DNA from: Gemmatimonadota bacterium
GTDB taxonomy: Bacteria > Latescibacterota > UBA2968 > UBA8231
Direction: 5' to 3'
Assembly (NCBI GenBank): GCA_018673255.1
Contig: JABHDC010000198.1
Coordinates: 1-11,652, forward strand
DNA length: 11,652 nucleotides
The position numbers were made by a program, and so were the translations under genes. Positions 1 to 6,639 of this stretch are shown piece by piece. The notes beneath the pieces are model-generated. The model was given only the letters and a program-made list of their open reading frames with translations, did not search any database and was not told the origin of the DNA. How positions within the stretch are numbered: position 1 is the stretch's first letter; the number at the start of each line of letters is the position of its first letter.

Positions 1-2
1 CA

Positions 3-1340
3 CCTCTGTCGATGATCGAGACAACGATCACCCTGAAGCCGGAGTCACAGTGGCGGGATGGCATGACGCGGGAGCGTCTCGTCGACGAGCTGGATGCGGC
101 GGTGAAATTCCCGGGGTTGACCAACGCCTGGACCATGCCGATCAAGACGCGCATCGACATGCTGTCGACGGGTATCAAGACACCGGTCGGTATCAAGATC
201 GCTGGTGAGGATATCGAAGTCCTGCAACAGATCGGTCAGCAGATCGAGGAGGTGATTCGACGACAGACCGGTACGCTGAGTGTCTATGCGGAGCGGGTCG
301 CTGGTGGGAACTACCTCGACTTCGACATCGATCGTTCGGCCATCGCCCGTTATGGGCTGACCGTGGGTGACGTGCAGGATGTGATCATGTCGGCCATCGG
401 CGGTATGAATATCACGTCCACCATCGAGGGTCGGGAACGGTACCCGGTGAATCTGCGCTACGGACGTGAGTTGCGAGACAATCTTCCCGCTCTCGAGCGG
501 GTCCTGATCCCGACGCCTTCAGGGGTGCAGATCCCGATCGGTCAGGTGGCCGACCTGCATCTTCGCAAGGGGCCACCGGCGATCAAGAGTGAGAATGCCC
601 GTCTAAATGCCTGGGTCTACGTTGACATCCGTGGGATCGACGTCGGCACCTATGTGGAGGCAGCGCGCGCCGCGGTTGCGCACGAGATCGAATTGCCCCC
701 GGGCTACAGTCTGACCTGGAGTGGGCAGTACGAATACATGCAGCGGGCCGAGGAGCGACTGAAGCTCGTCGTGCCGATCACATTGGCCATCATTTTTCTG
801 CTGCTGTATCTCAACTTCCGGTCCGTGACCGAGTCTCTCATCATCATGCTCAGCATGCCCTTCGCGCTGGTCGGTGGGATCTGGCTGATGGATCTGCTCG
901 ATTACAACATGAGCATCGCCGTCGGGGTCGGTTTCATCGCCCTGGCTGGTGTGGCTGCTGAAACGGGGGTGATCATGCTGTTGTATCTGGATCAGGCCTG
1001 GGACGAGATCCGGCGGCGACGTCAGGAGGCGGGTGAGTTGCTGACGCAAGAGGATCTCTACACGGCCGTGACAGCGGGTGCAGTCGATCGAGTGCGCCCC
1101 AAGGTGATGACGGTGACGGCGACGATGGCTGGCCTGCTGCCCATTATGTGGGGCAGTGGCACCGGATCGGAGGTCATGCAGCGGATCGCCGCACCCATGG
1201 TCGGCGGTCTCGTATCATCAACGCTTCTGACCCTGCTGGTGATCCCCGTGATCTATGCCGTCTGGCAGAGCTGGGTGCACCGCCACGAGTTCAATCAATC
1301 AACGATCCATTCTACTCAATCAGAAGGTGAATCATCATGA
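3..1340 (+). CDS. cusA: CusA-like heavy-metal RND efflux pump, C-terminal part (5' end outside window)
   Basis: Inner-membrane proton-driven pump of the HME-RND family, which exports Cu(I)/Ag(I) through a CusCBA-type tripartite complex. The frame is open to the window edge, so the ATG at 12 is internal; about 600 N-terminal residues of a ~1040-residue protein are missing. Numbering from that Met: the stretch NAWTMPIKTRIDML (38-51) is typical of Cu/Ag members, and Met50 aligns, by my recall of E. coli CusA, with metal-ligand Met672; the other two ligand Mets would lie outside the window. Porter-domain sequence follows, then hydrophobic helices from about 253. In AGVAAETG, Glu317 and in VRPK, Lys364 match the proton-relay residues Glu939 and Lys984 of E. 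coli CusA. The stop overlaps the next gene by ATGA. A CzcA-type divalent pump is the alternative; the methionine-rich signature favours Cu/Ag. Confidence 0.9.
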   Translation, partial: PLSMIETTITLKPESQWRDGMTRERLVDELDAAVKFPGLTNAWTMPIKTRIDMLSTGIKTPVGIKIAGEDIEVLQQIGQQIEEVIRRQTGTLSVYAERVAGGNYLDFDIDRSAIARYGLTVGDVQDVIMSAIGGMNITSTIEGRERYPVNLRYGRELRDNLPALERVLIPTPSGVQIPIGQVADLHLRKGPPAIKSENARLNAWVYVDIRGIDVGTYVEAARAAVAHEIELPPGYSLTWSGQYEYMQRAEERLKLVVPITLAIIFLLLYLNFRSVTESLIIMLSMPFALVGGIWLMDLLDYNMSIAVGVGFIALAGVAAETGVIMLLYLDQAWDEIRRRRQEAGELLTQEDLYTAVTAGAVDRVRPKVMTVTATMAGLLPIMWGSGTGSEVMQRIAAPMVGGLVSSTLLTLLVIPVIYAVWQSWVHRHEFNQSTIHSTQSEGESS

Positions 1341-1777
1341 GATTATTCCTCACCCTGAGCGCCACGATGGCACTGTTGCTCGTCGGCTGGCAGGCCGATG
1401 GCCAACACGAGGGCCACGGCGACCATGCCGAGGCCAGTGAGACTCAGCACTCGGACGCAGAACACGTACCCCAGATGGACCCCATGACGGGCAAGGTGAC
1501 GATGGAAGGTGAGATCGTCGACATCACCTGCTACCTGCGGCATGCGGCCAGTGGCGAGCAGCACGTGAAGTGCGCCCTCTTCTGTGCGGACCAGGGTATG
1601 CCCTTCGGTTTCCTCGAAAAGGAATCGAAGACGATCTATCTGCTGCTACCCGGTGAACACGAGAGCCCACTGAAAGGACTCCGGGAACACATCGGGTCAC
1701 CCGTGAAGATCACCGGCGATCTCACCCACGGACGCGGGCTGACAGGGCTGCAGATCGAAGAGGTGGAGACGTTGTAG
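1337..1777 (+). CDS. Small exported His/Cys-rich protein, candidate periplasmic metal-binding partner of the efflux pump
   Basis: 146 residues, family not identified with certainty. Residues 1-22 form a signal peptide (MRLF, then a hydrophobic core), probably cleaved near Gly22. The mature N-terminus (23-50) is rich in His, Asp, Glu and Met (HEGHGDH, QH, EH, MDPM), like metal-binding tails. A compact domain from about 54 carries Cys65, His69, His76, Cys79 and Cys83 (C-x13-C-x3-C) followed by GMPFGFLE; the beta-rich C-terminal half with SPVKITGDL resembles an OB-fold. The ATG overlaps the pump's TGA (ATGA) and has an AGAAGGTGA Shine-Dalgarno about 7 nt upstream, so it is translationally coupled to the pump. 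I infer a periplasmic copper/silver-binding or redox accessory role; no function is proven by the sequence. It stops 11 nt before the convergent gene. Confidence 0.85.
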   Translation: MRLFLTLSATMALLLVGWQADGQHEGHGDHAEASETQHSDAEHVPQMDPMTGKVTMEGEIVDITCYLRHAASGEQHVKCALFCADQGMPFGFLEKESKTIYLLLPGEHESPLKGLREHIGSPVKITGDLTHGRGLTGLQIEEVETL

Positions 1778-1788
1778 ACGGGTAATCT

Positions 1789-2898
1789 TCAGTAGATCAG
1801 ATAGAAACCTGAGTCGGGTCGGGCGACGGCCGCGGCCCGACTCCAGGGAGGGATCGCGGTGGTGATCCTGCCGGTATCGATCAGCTGCAATGCAGGATCA
1901 AACAACAGCCAGACCAGATCGCCGCCCTGTGCCCAGGCGGTGCCTTGGGCCCACGCGATCAGCAGCTGACCGGCAGCGTCCATGGCGATAGTGGGGTGTT
2001 TGCGGCCATCCCCATCGCCCGGCACGGCCCTTGGCGTGGACACCCCCGACGCTGACACCTTGGCCCACCAGATCTGCCCCTCTCTCTCCCACGCAAGCAG
2101 CGCACCGTCTGAAGACGGCTCGATCGCGGCTGTACTCATGGGGCACATGGAGGACTCCCAGGAATCCAGAGCGATCTGCTCGAATTGGTCGCCATTACCC
2201 CGCAGCAACTGCATTCCTCGCTCGGTCCCGCCCGTGGCACCACGGAAGAGGACGAACATCTCACTGCCTGCTGCGGCCCGCATGCCGCAACAGCCGCAGG
2301 CACCACTTTCTACCGGATTGGCTCGAGACTCAGCCGAGAAGGTACGCCCGCTGTCGGGCGACGACGCCACCCAGAGCCGGCGTGTGGATTCATCGGCCCC
2401 TGCATGCCAGGCGACATGGACGTTCCCGTCCCCATTTGCTGCCAGCGAGCCACCACCATCAAGGTGGTGTTCGTGTTGTGTGACATTTCGCTGGGGTTCA
2501 AAACCGCCCGCCGCGTCGCTGCGGGTGTAATACATGCCCGGATTCTCGTGGTCGGACGACATCCAGGCGACATGGATCCGATCCGCGCCCAGTGCCATGT
2601 GGCCCCCACGGACGGTGCCTATGGCGATGACCGTGCTGGCCACACCGTTCACCCGTACGGGGGCGGCAAAGATCGGGGCGGTGGCCGGGACGGATGGCGC
2701 GCGGGTGTAGTACAGGTCTCCAGCCGCGGGTTCGCCGGCGAAATACAGAAGGTGAAGGTTGCCATCCGCATCGATGGCCCCCTCGGGCTGTAGGCCACCT
2801 GAGGGGATTCGCAGGAATTCGATCGTGGGGGCAGCCGTTGAGGCAGTACACACACCGGCAACCAGCAGGAGCGGGAGCAGTCCGTTTCGTATCAGCAT
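1789..2898 (-). CDS. Exported sialidase-like beta-propeller protein with CGCC and CPM motifs
   Basis: 369 residues. Residues 1-23 are a signal peptide ending STAA, so the protein is periplasmic or secreted. The rest consists of repeated short beta-strand motifs (GNLHLLYF 46-53, RIHVAWMS 107-114, GNVHVAWH 158-165, GALLAWE) typical of sialidase/BNR propellers, with one good Asp-box, SPDSGRTF (180-187). The Arg triad and catalytic Tyr/Glu of true sialidases are not evident, so glycosidase activity is doubtful. Unusual for an exported protein are Cys201, Cys203 and Cys204 (CGCC, then GMR), Cys252 in CPM, and the cluster QHEHH (141-145), which could bind metal or form disulfides. An in-frame TAG 10 nt upstream leaves ATG 2898 as the only good start; no Shine-Dalgarno is visible and a hairpin abuts the ATG. 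It is last in the minus-strand operon, 35 nt after the response regulator. Confidence 0.82.
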   Translation of the reverse strand: MLIRNGLLPLLLVAGVCTASTAAPTIEFLRIPSGGLQPEGAIDADGNLHLLYFAGEPAAGDLYYTRAPSVPATAPIFAAPVRVNGVASTVIAIGTVRGGHMALGADRIHVAWMSSDHENPGMYYTRSDAAGGFEPQRNVTQHEHHLDGGGSLAANGDGNVHVAWHAGADESTRRLWVASSPDSGRTFSAESRANPVESGACGCCGMRAAAGSEMFVLFRGATGGTERGMQLLRGNGDQFEQIALDSWESSMCPMSTAAIEPSSDGALLAWEREGQIWWAKVSASGVSTPRAVPGDGDGRKHPTIAMDAAGQLLIAWAQGTAWAQGGDLVWLLFDPALQLIDTGRITTAIPPWSRAAAVARPDSGFYLIY

Positions 2899-2933
2899 GC
2901 CGGAAATCTATGGTCGTCCGGCCGCTGATGCGA

Positions 2934-4343
2934 TCAGTCGTCCTCTTCCGCGGCCACCTGGTGAGCATCGATGTGATACTTCGACAGCAGCCGATGTAGT
3001 GAGCGTCGGTCGATGCCGGAATGCTCGGCGGAGCGCGAGATGTTGCCCTTGAAGCTCTTGAGGACTTCGACGATATAGCGCTTTTCGAAGTCCTCGATCA
3101 GATGTTCCTTGGCGTCCTTGAAAGGCAGGTCCAGGTAGAATTCCGGGTGATCGCCGGCGCTGGTGCCTTCTGATTTCTTCACACTGGGCGGCAGATCTTC
3201 CGGCTGTACCACATCGTCGCTGGCCAGCACGAGGGCGCGTTCAATGACGTTCTGCAATTCGCGCACGTTTCCCCGCCACTCGGATCCCATCAGCAGGTCC
3301 ATCGCCTCAGGGGAGATGGTGGCCAGATTCATGCCGTTCTTTTGCGAGTAGACATGCAGATAGTGGTCGGCGAGCAGGGCGATGTCGTCACGTCGTTCGC
3401 GCAGGGGCGGGAGATGGATAGGGAAGGTGTTGATCCGGTAATAGAGATCCTCGCGGAATTCACCCTCGTCGACGACCTGCTCGAGGTTGCGGTTGGTGGC
3501 ACACACAAGGCGCACATTGACCTCGCGTTCCTGATTGCTGCCGAGGCGTCGGAAACGACCATCCTCCAGAACACGCAGGAATTTAACCTGTAGAGACGGT
3601 GGCAGTTCGCCGATTTCATCCAGGAAGAACGTGCCACCATGAGCCTCTTCGAGCAGTCCCGGCTTGGGGCGTGCAGCACTGGTAAAGGCCCCCTTCTCGA
3701 ACCCGAAGATCTCGCTCTCCACGAGATTCTCCGGCAGGGCGCCGCAGTTGATCGGCACGAAGGGACCTGAGGAGCGCTTGCTGTTGGCATGGATGGATCG
3801 GGCAATCAGTTCCTTGCCTGTGCCACTGGCCCCGGTGATCAGCACTGAGATATCGGTTTCGGCGATCTTCTTGATGGACTCGAAGATCTGCGTCATGGCG
3901 GAGCTCTTGCCGATGATATTGTCGAAACTGTAGTGACGGCTCAGCTGATCCTTGAGACTTTGATTCTCGCGCCGCAACGTACGCTTTTCCAGTGCCTTCT
4001 CGATCACAATGAGCAGATGATCGGGTGTGAAGGGCTTGGGGACGAAGTCGACGGCGCCGAGCCGCATCGCCTCGACAGCATCTTCGACGGTGCTGTAGGC
4101 GGTCATCATGAGCACCTGAATCTCGGGGGACGCCTCCCGCACTTTGCGCAGCAATTCCATGCCGCCCATACCTGGCATCTTGAGGTCTGTCAGTACGAGC
4201 TGGAAGTCTTCTGTCGAGAGGATCTCCAGGGCTTCTTCCGCACTGGCGGCGACACCGGTGCCGTAGCCCCGGCTGTCCAACAGGCGAGTACAACTGGCGG
4301 CGAGATCGACCTCATCATCGACGACGAGTATGCGTTCAGACAT
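2934..4343 (-). CDS. NtrC-family sigma-54-dependent response regulator
   Basis: 469 residues, full length for the family. REC domain (1-118): Asp9/Asp10, phospho-acceptor Asp53, Thr81, Lys103. AAA+ domain (about 142-375): Walker A GASGTGKE (171-178), Walker B in GGTFFLDE (236-243), the arginine-rich REDLYYRI segment and GNVRELQN (sensor II). A Fis-type helix-turn-helix closes the protein (about 425-462, with NISRSAEHSGIDRRSLHRLL). The sigma-54 contact loop reads GAFTSA (218-223), not the canonical GAFTGA, and is preceded by GFEK where GHEK is usual. When phosphorylated such proteins bind upstream enhancers and remodel sigma-54 polymerase. Its start overlaps the kinase stop by 8 nt, so that kinase is the likely partner. 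A likely target is the -24/-12 promoter of its own operon (6464-6479). It is ZraR/AtoC-like in layout, but no specific ortholog is assignable. Confidence 0.95.
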   Translation of the reverse strand: MSERILVVDDEVDLAASCTRLLDSRGYGTGVAASAEEALEILSTEDFQLVLTDLKMPGMGGMELLRKVREASPEIQVLMMTAYSTVEDAVEAMRLGAVDFVPKPFTPDHLLIVIEKALEKRTLRRENQSLKDQLSRHYSFDNIIGKSSAMTQIFESIKKIAETDISVLITGASGTGKELIARSIHANSKRSSGPFVPINCGALPENLVESEIFGFEKGAFTSAARPKPGLLEEAHGGTFFLDEIGELPPSLQVKFLRVLEDGRFRRLGSNQEREVNVRLVCATNRNLEQVVDEGEFREDLYYRINTFPIHLPPLRERRDDIALLADHYLHVYSQKNGMNLATISPEAMDLLMGSEWRGNVRELQNVIERALVLASDDVVQPEDLPPSVKKSEGTSAGDHPEFYLDLPFKDAKEHLIEDFEKRYIVEVLKSFKGNISRSAEHSGIDRRSLHRLLSKYHIDAHQVAAEEDD

Positions 4344-5484
4344 CCTGGGATTTCATCCTTTGCTCGTCAGGTCTCTGCGAGTCTGAGCCATTGCCGGCAC
4401 AGGGCAGATAGAGGGTAAAACGGGACCCTTTGCCCGGTTCGCTGGCAGCGACTAAGTGGCCATCATGGTCCTGGGCGATGCCGTAACTCACCGACAGGCC
4501 GAGACCGGTGCCCTGATTGGGCTCCTTCGTCGTAAAGAAAGGATCGAAGACACGTTCAAGCTGATGTGCATTCATCCCAATTCCTGTGTCCTGAACATAC
4601 ACGGCGACGAAACCATCGAATTCACCGCCGCCGATTCCAGATCCAAAAGTCAGGCAGCCACCCTCAGGCATCGCGTCGACGGCGTTGTTGACGAGATTGA
4701 GCAGAACCTGCTCGACGCGGGAGCCATCCGCTATCACTGGAGGCAGCAAATCGGTCAGATCCAGTGCGACCTCAACTCGGCGGCTCTGAAACAGGCCACT
4801 CATCAAACCTGCCGACCGCTTGACGATATCGTTTACGTCCAGGGGCGACATCGCCCCTGCCGTCGACGACTGCCGTGAGAATGTCAGCAAGCCAGCGACG
4901 ATGTGGCCGATCTTCTCGACTTGCCGGCGAATCACCGCAAGGTCCTCTTCGAGTTCGGTCGGCCCATTCGTGATGGCCGGTGACTCACTCAGCTGGCCTG
5001 CCCGCATGAGGATGATACCTGCGGGGTTGTTGACTTCATGAGCCACACCGGCAGCCAACTCACCCACTGCGGCAAGACGGGCGGCCTGCTGAAGCTGTTG
5101 TTGAGAGCGCTCCAGTTCGTAGGTGCGTTCATCGACCTTCTGACCCAGGGCGCTCTGAGCGGCATCCAGCGACGTCGCCATGTGGTCGAAGGCGCCGGCA
5201 AGGCGCCCAATCTCATCGTCTGAGTCGATCTGTAGACGGCGGTCGAGGTGCCCTTCTCCCAGTGCCTGTGCCAGATCGGTCAGGTCACGCAGTGGACGGG
5301 TAATATGACGGACGGCGAAATATACAGCGAAGGCGACGCCTCCCATAGTCCAGGCGCCCAACAGCAGATGAGCCCGTTGCAGACCCCAGCCGTCGAGGCG
5401 GTCCCAGATGAGCCAATTGCCGACGGCCAGGATCGCCAACACGATGAAACTCACAGTCATGGATATTTTCGTGCTCAGGTTCAA
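4336..5484 (-). CDS. Membrane sensor histidine kinase (2TM-HAMP-HisKA-HATPase), partner of the NtrC-type regulator
   Basis: 382 residues. Two membrane helices (about 9-27 and 39-58) enclose only ~11 residues (DRLDGWGLQRA), so there is essentially no periplasmic sensor domain. HAMP is about 59-112, followed by a Gln-rich coiled coil (115-136). HisKA has the phosphorylated His149 in AAGVAHEVNNPAG. The ATPase domain shows an N-box (NLVNNAVDAM), G1 (DTGIGM), F-box (FDPFFTTK) and G2 (GTGLGLS). This is the NtrB/ZraS type of kinase that phosphorylates sigma-54 activators, and the regulator gene overlaps its stop. The signal must enter through the membrane, HAMP or another protein; the PilZ protein upstream is a candidate. 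The start at 5484 is TTG, chosen because it supplies the usual short basic stretch before TM1; ATG 5460 (residue 9) is the alternative. Neither has a convincing Shine-Dalgarno. Confidence 0.93.
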   Translation of the reverse strand: MNLSTKISMTVSFIVLAILAVGNWLIWDRLDGWGLQRAHLLLGAWTMGGVAFAVYFAVRHITRPLRDLTDLAQALGEGHLDRRLQIDSDDEIGRLAGAFDHMATSLDAAQSALGQKVDERTYELERSQQQLQQAARLAAVGELAAGVAHEVNNPAGIILMRAGQLSESPAITNGPTELEEDLAVIRRQVEKIGHIVAGLLTFSRQSSTAGAMSPLDVNDIVKRSAGLMSGLFQSRRVEVALDLTDLLPPVIADGSRVEQVLLNLVNNAVDAMPEGGCLTFGSGIGGGEFDGFVAVYVQDTGIGMNAHQLERVFDPFFTTKEPNQGTGLGLSVSYGIAQDHDGHLVAASEPGKGSRFTLYLPCAGNGSDSQRPDEQRMKSQDV

Positions 5485-5525
5485 AACACAGATGTCTCTC
5501 GTGACGGCCGATCTGGCACCGTCAG

Positions 5526-6437
5526 TCAGTTGGTGTTGTTGTCGCCATTCGGACCGCCAACCAGGTCCTCGGGGTCGTCGCGTTCACTGCGGTGGATCTC
5601 CTGCATCACGCGACGGATTTCCGTCACTGGTGGATCCAGGAAATGAAGACTGATGGACAACTCTCCGGCCGCAGTACGACGAGTACTGACGACGCCGGAT
5701 TGCGTCGGTGGTAGCCAATACTGTGAGTCGGCGGACCAGATTTCTACCACGTCGCCTGCCGACAACTCAACGTTGGCACAGATTGCCGCGCCTCCCTCAC
5801 TCAGATCCGAGAGGCGCCCGGAGATTGGCGTGATATCGACGATGACGTCATCATCCGGTGCCGTCTCCTCATCGTTCTTCTGTACCAGCCAGATGGCGAT
5901 CTCGGCCTCGACCCGGACGAAGCTGCGCTCGTGAAATTCGTGGTCTGCCCGGGCGCCGAGTTTTTGCAGAATCCCGGCCAGTAGTGCGATCTCCTTCTCG
6001 CGCCGGCGGATACGCTTGCGCAAATCGGCCGTCAGGAATTGCCGACCGCTGCCAGTGGCGAGAATACTCACCGGATCGGTGCCGCCTGACAGCCGGCGAG
6101 CGATACGCCGAAGGTTGGACACCTCAATCGGCCTGAATCCCAGGGCCCCCGCCTGCTCACCGAAGCTGCGTGCCGGGGGCCTGTGTGAGGCCTTAGAGGC
6201 TTTTGCAGGTCGCGTGGACCGGTTGTAGACCCGAGCCAGCAGGAAGATGCCCACCACGAGCAGCAGGGCCACGACGAGGAACCAGAGGACATCGCCCTGC
6301 TCGTCCGAGCGGACCGAACTGCCCATCATCCGCCACATGTCGGCGCGCTCGTCAGCTCCCGCCACTGCGACCCAACCGAGTGTGGCAGCCAGTAAGACCC
6401 ACTTGAGCAACACCATCGTGAATCGATTCGCACGCAT
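5526..6437 (-). CDS. Membrane-anchored PilZ-domain protein (putative c-di-GMP receptor)
   Basis: 303 residues from ATG 6437, chosen because a near-perfect Shine-Dalgarno (GGAGGTGATC) lies 8 nt upstream; an upstream in-frame TTG at 6455 would place that SD inside the gene. A signal-like hydrophobic segment (about 8-27, ending VAGADE) is followed by a short, probably periplasmic, stretch and a second TM helix (about 51-68). The cytoplasmic part has a basic linker, a region of unknown fold (about 90-165) and a C-terminal PilZ domain: RSFVR (171-175, RxxxR) and DLSEGG (211-216, DxSxxG). Both c-di-GMP-binding motifs are present, although the spacing between them is longer than usual. PilZ proteins change conformation on binding c-di-GMP and act on partners. 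It is the first gene of the operon, 41 nt before the kinase, which suggests it modulates that kinase or the exported propeller protein; this is inference. Confidence 0.85.
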   Translation of the reverse strand: MRANRFTMVLLKWVLLAATLGWVAVAGADERADMWRMMGSSVRSDEQGDVLWFLVVALLLVVGIFLLARVYNRSTRPAKASKASHRPPARSFGEQAGALGFRPIEVSNLRRIARRLSGGTDPVSILATGSGRQFLTADLRKRIRRREKEIALLAGILQKLGARADHEFHERSFVRVEAEIAIWLVQKNDEETAPDDDVIVDITPISGRLSDLSEGGAAICANVELSAGDVVEIWSADSQYWLPPTQSGVVSTRRTAAGELSISLHFLDPPVTEIRRVMQEIHRSERDDPEDLVGGPNGDNNTN

Positions 6438-6450
6438 GGTGATCACCTCC
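6438..6450 (-). promoter_or_regulatory. Strong Shine-Dalgarno fixing the PilZ gene start
   Basis: On the minus strand the bases GGAGGTGATCACC run directly into the ATG at 6437. Ten contiguous bases (GGAGGTGATC) match the complement of the 16S rRNA 3' end, with 8 nt between GGAGG and ATG. This is the strongest ribosome-binding site I see in the window and it decides the start. Confidence 0.92.
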
Positions 6451-6463
6451 GTCAACTCAGAGG

Positions 6464-6479
6464 CGCAATCTCCATGCCA
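6464..6479 (-). promoter_or_regulatory. Sigma-54 (-24/-12) promoter of the PilZ-kinase-regulator-propeller operon
   Basis: The minus strand reads TGGCATG-GAGA-TTGCG against the consensus TGGCACG-N4-TTGCW: one mismatch in the -24 block (C to T) and one at the last base. The invariant GG (6478-6477) and GC (6466-6465) are exactly 10 nt apart. The predicted transcript start is near 6453, 16 nt before the ATG, a leader that just contains the Shine-Dalgarno. The operon itself encodes a sigma-54 activator, so autoregulation is the natural reading. Confidence 0.82.
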
Positions 6480-6550
6480 TGATGAGATGACGGGCTCGTG
6501 ATGCTAATCGGTTGTGCGCGAACGGATTGGGATTGTCAAACCGACGTCGA

Positions 6551-6578
6551 CCAGGTTCCGGTAAGGGCACCGGACTGG
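6551..6578. promoter_or_regulatory. Inverted repeat, candidate enhancer (UAS) for the NtrC-type regulator
   Basis: TCCGGT (6557-6562) and ACCGGA (6569-6574) are perfect 6-bp inverted arms around a 6-nt spacer. They are flanked by CCAG (6551-6554) and CTGG (6575-6578), which are also complementary but offset by 2 nt. The centre lies about 112 bp upstream of the predicted sigma-54 start (near 6453), a usual distance for an enhancer bound by a Fis-type HTH dimer. Binding is inferred from position and symmetry only. Confidence 0.45.
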
Positions 6579-6639
6579 GACAAGTCTGTCGCAGTCATCG
6601 ATAGAATGGGACGTATCAGGGACAATACACGGATCAGGT

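Noticed and set aside
603..1049. Long antisense frame opposite the efflux pump gene
   Set aside because: It lies wholly within the pump gene, has low-complexity His/Asp/Gln-rich composition and no recognisable domain; a codon-bias shadow.
1930..1970. Tandem AWAQG-T-AWAQG repeat in the propeller protein
   Set aside because: A two-copy six-codon imperfect repeat, most likely a small local duplication; no evidence of a functional repeat array.
1982..2793. Several plus-strand frames of 150-200 codons opposite the propeller gene
   Set aside because: Rich in Arg, Pro and Ser with no domain; the minus-strand frame has a signal peptide and propeller repeats.
3490..3510. TGGCAC-N5-AGGC, a sigma-54-like GG-N10-GC string on the plus strand
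   Set aside because: It is inside the regulator gene on the opposite strand, lacks the TTGC block and has no gene downstream.
6510..6540. TTGACA on the minus strand (6539-6534) as a sigma-70 -35 element for the PilZ operon
   Set aside because: No acceptable -10 hexamer lies 16-18 nt downstream; the sigma-54 match is far stronger.
6542..6549. CGACGTCG palindrome upstream of the PilZ operon
   Set aside because: An isolated 8-bp palindrome is expected by chance in GC-rich DNA; it may belong to the enhancer region but cannot be supported on its own.
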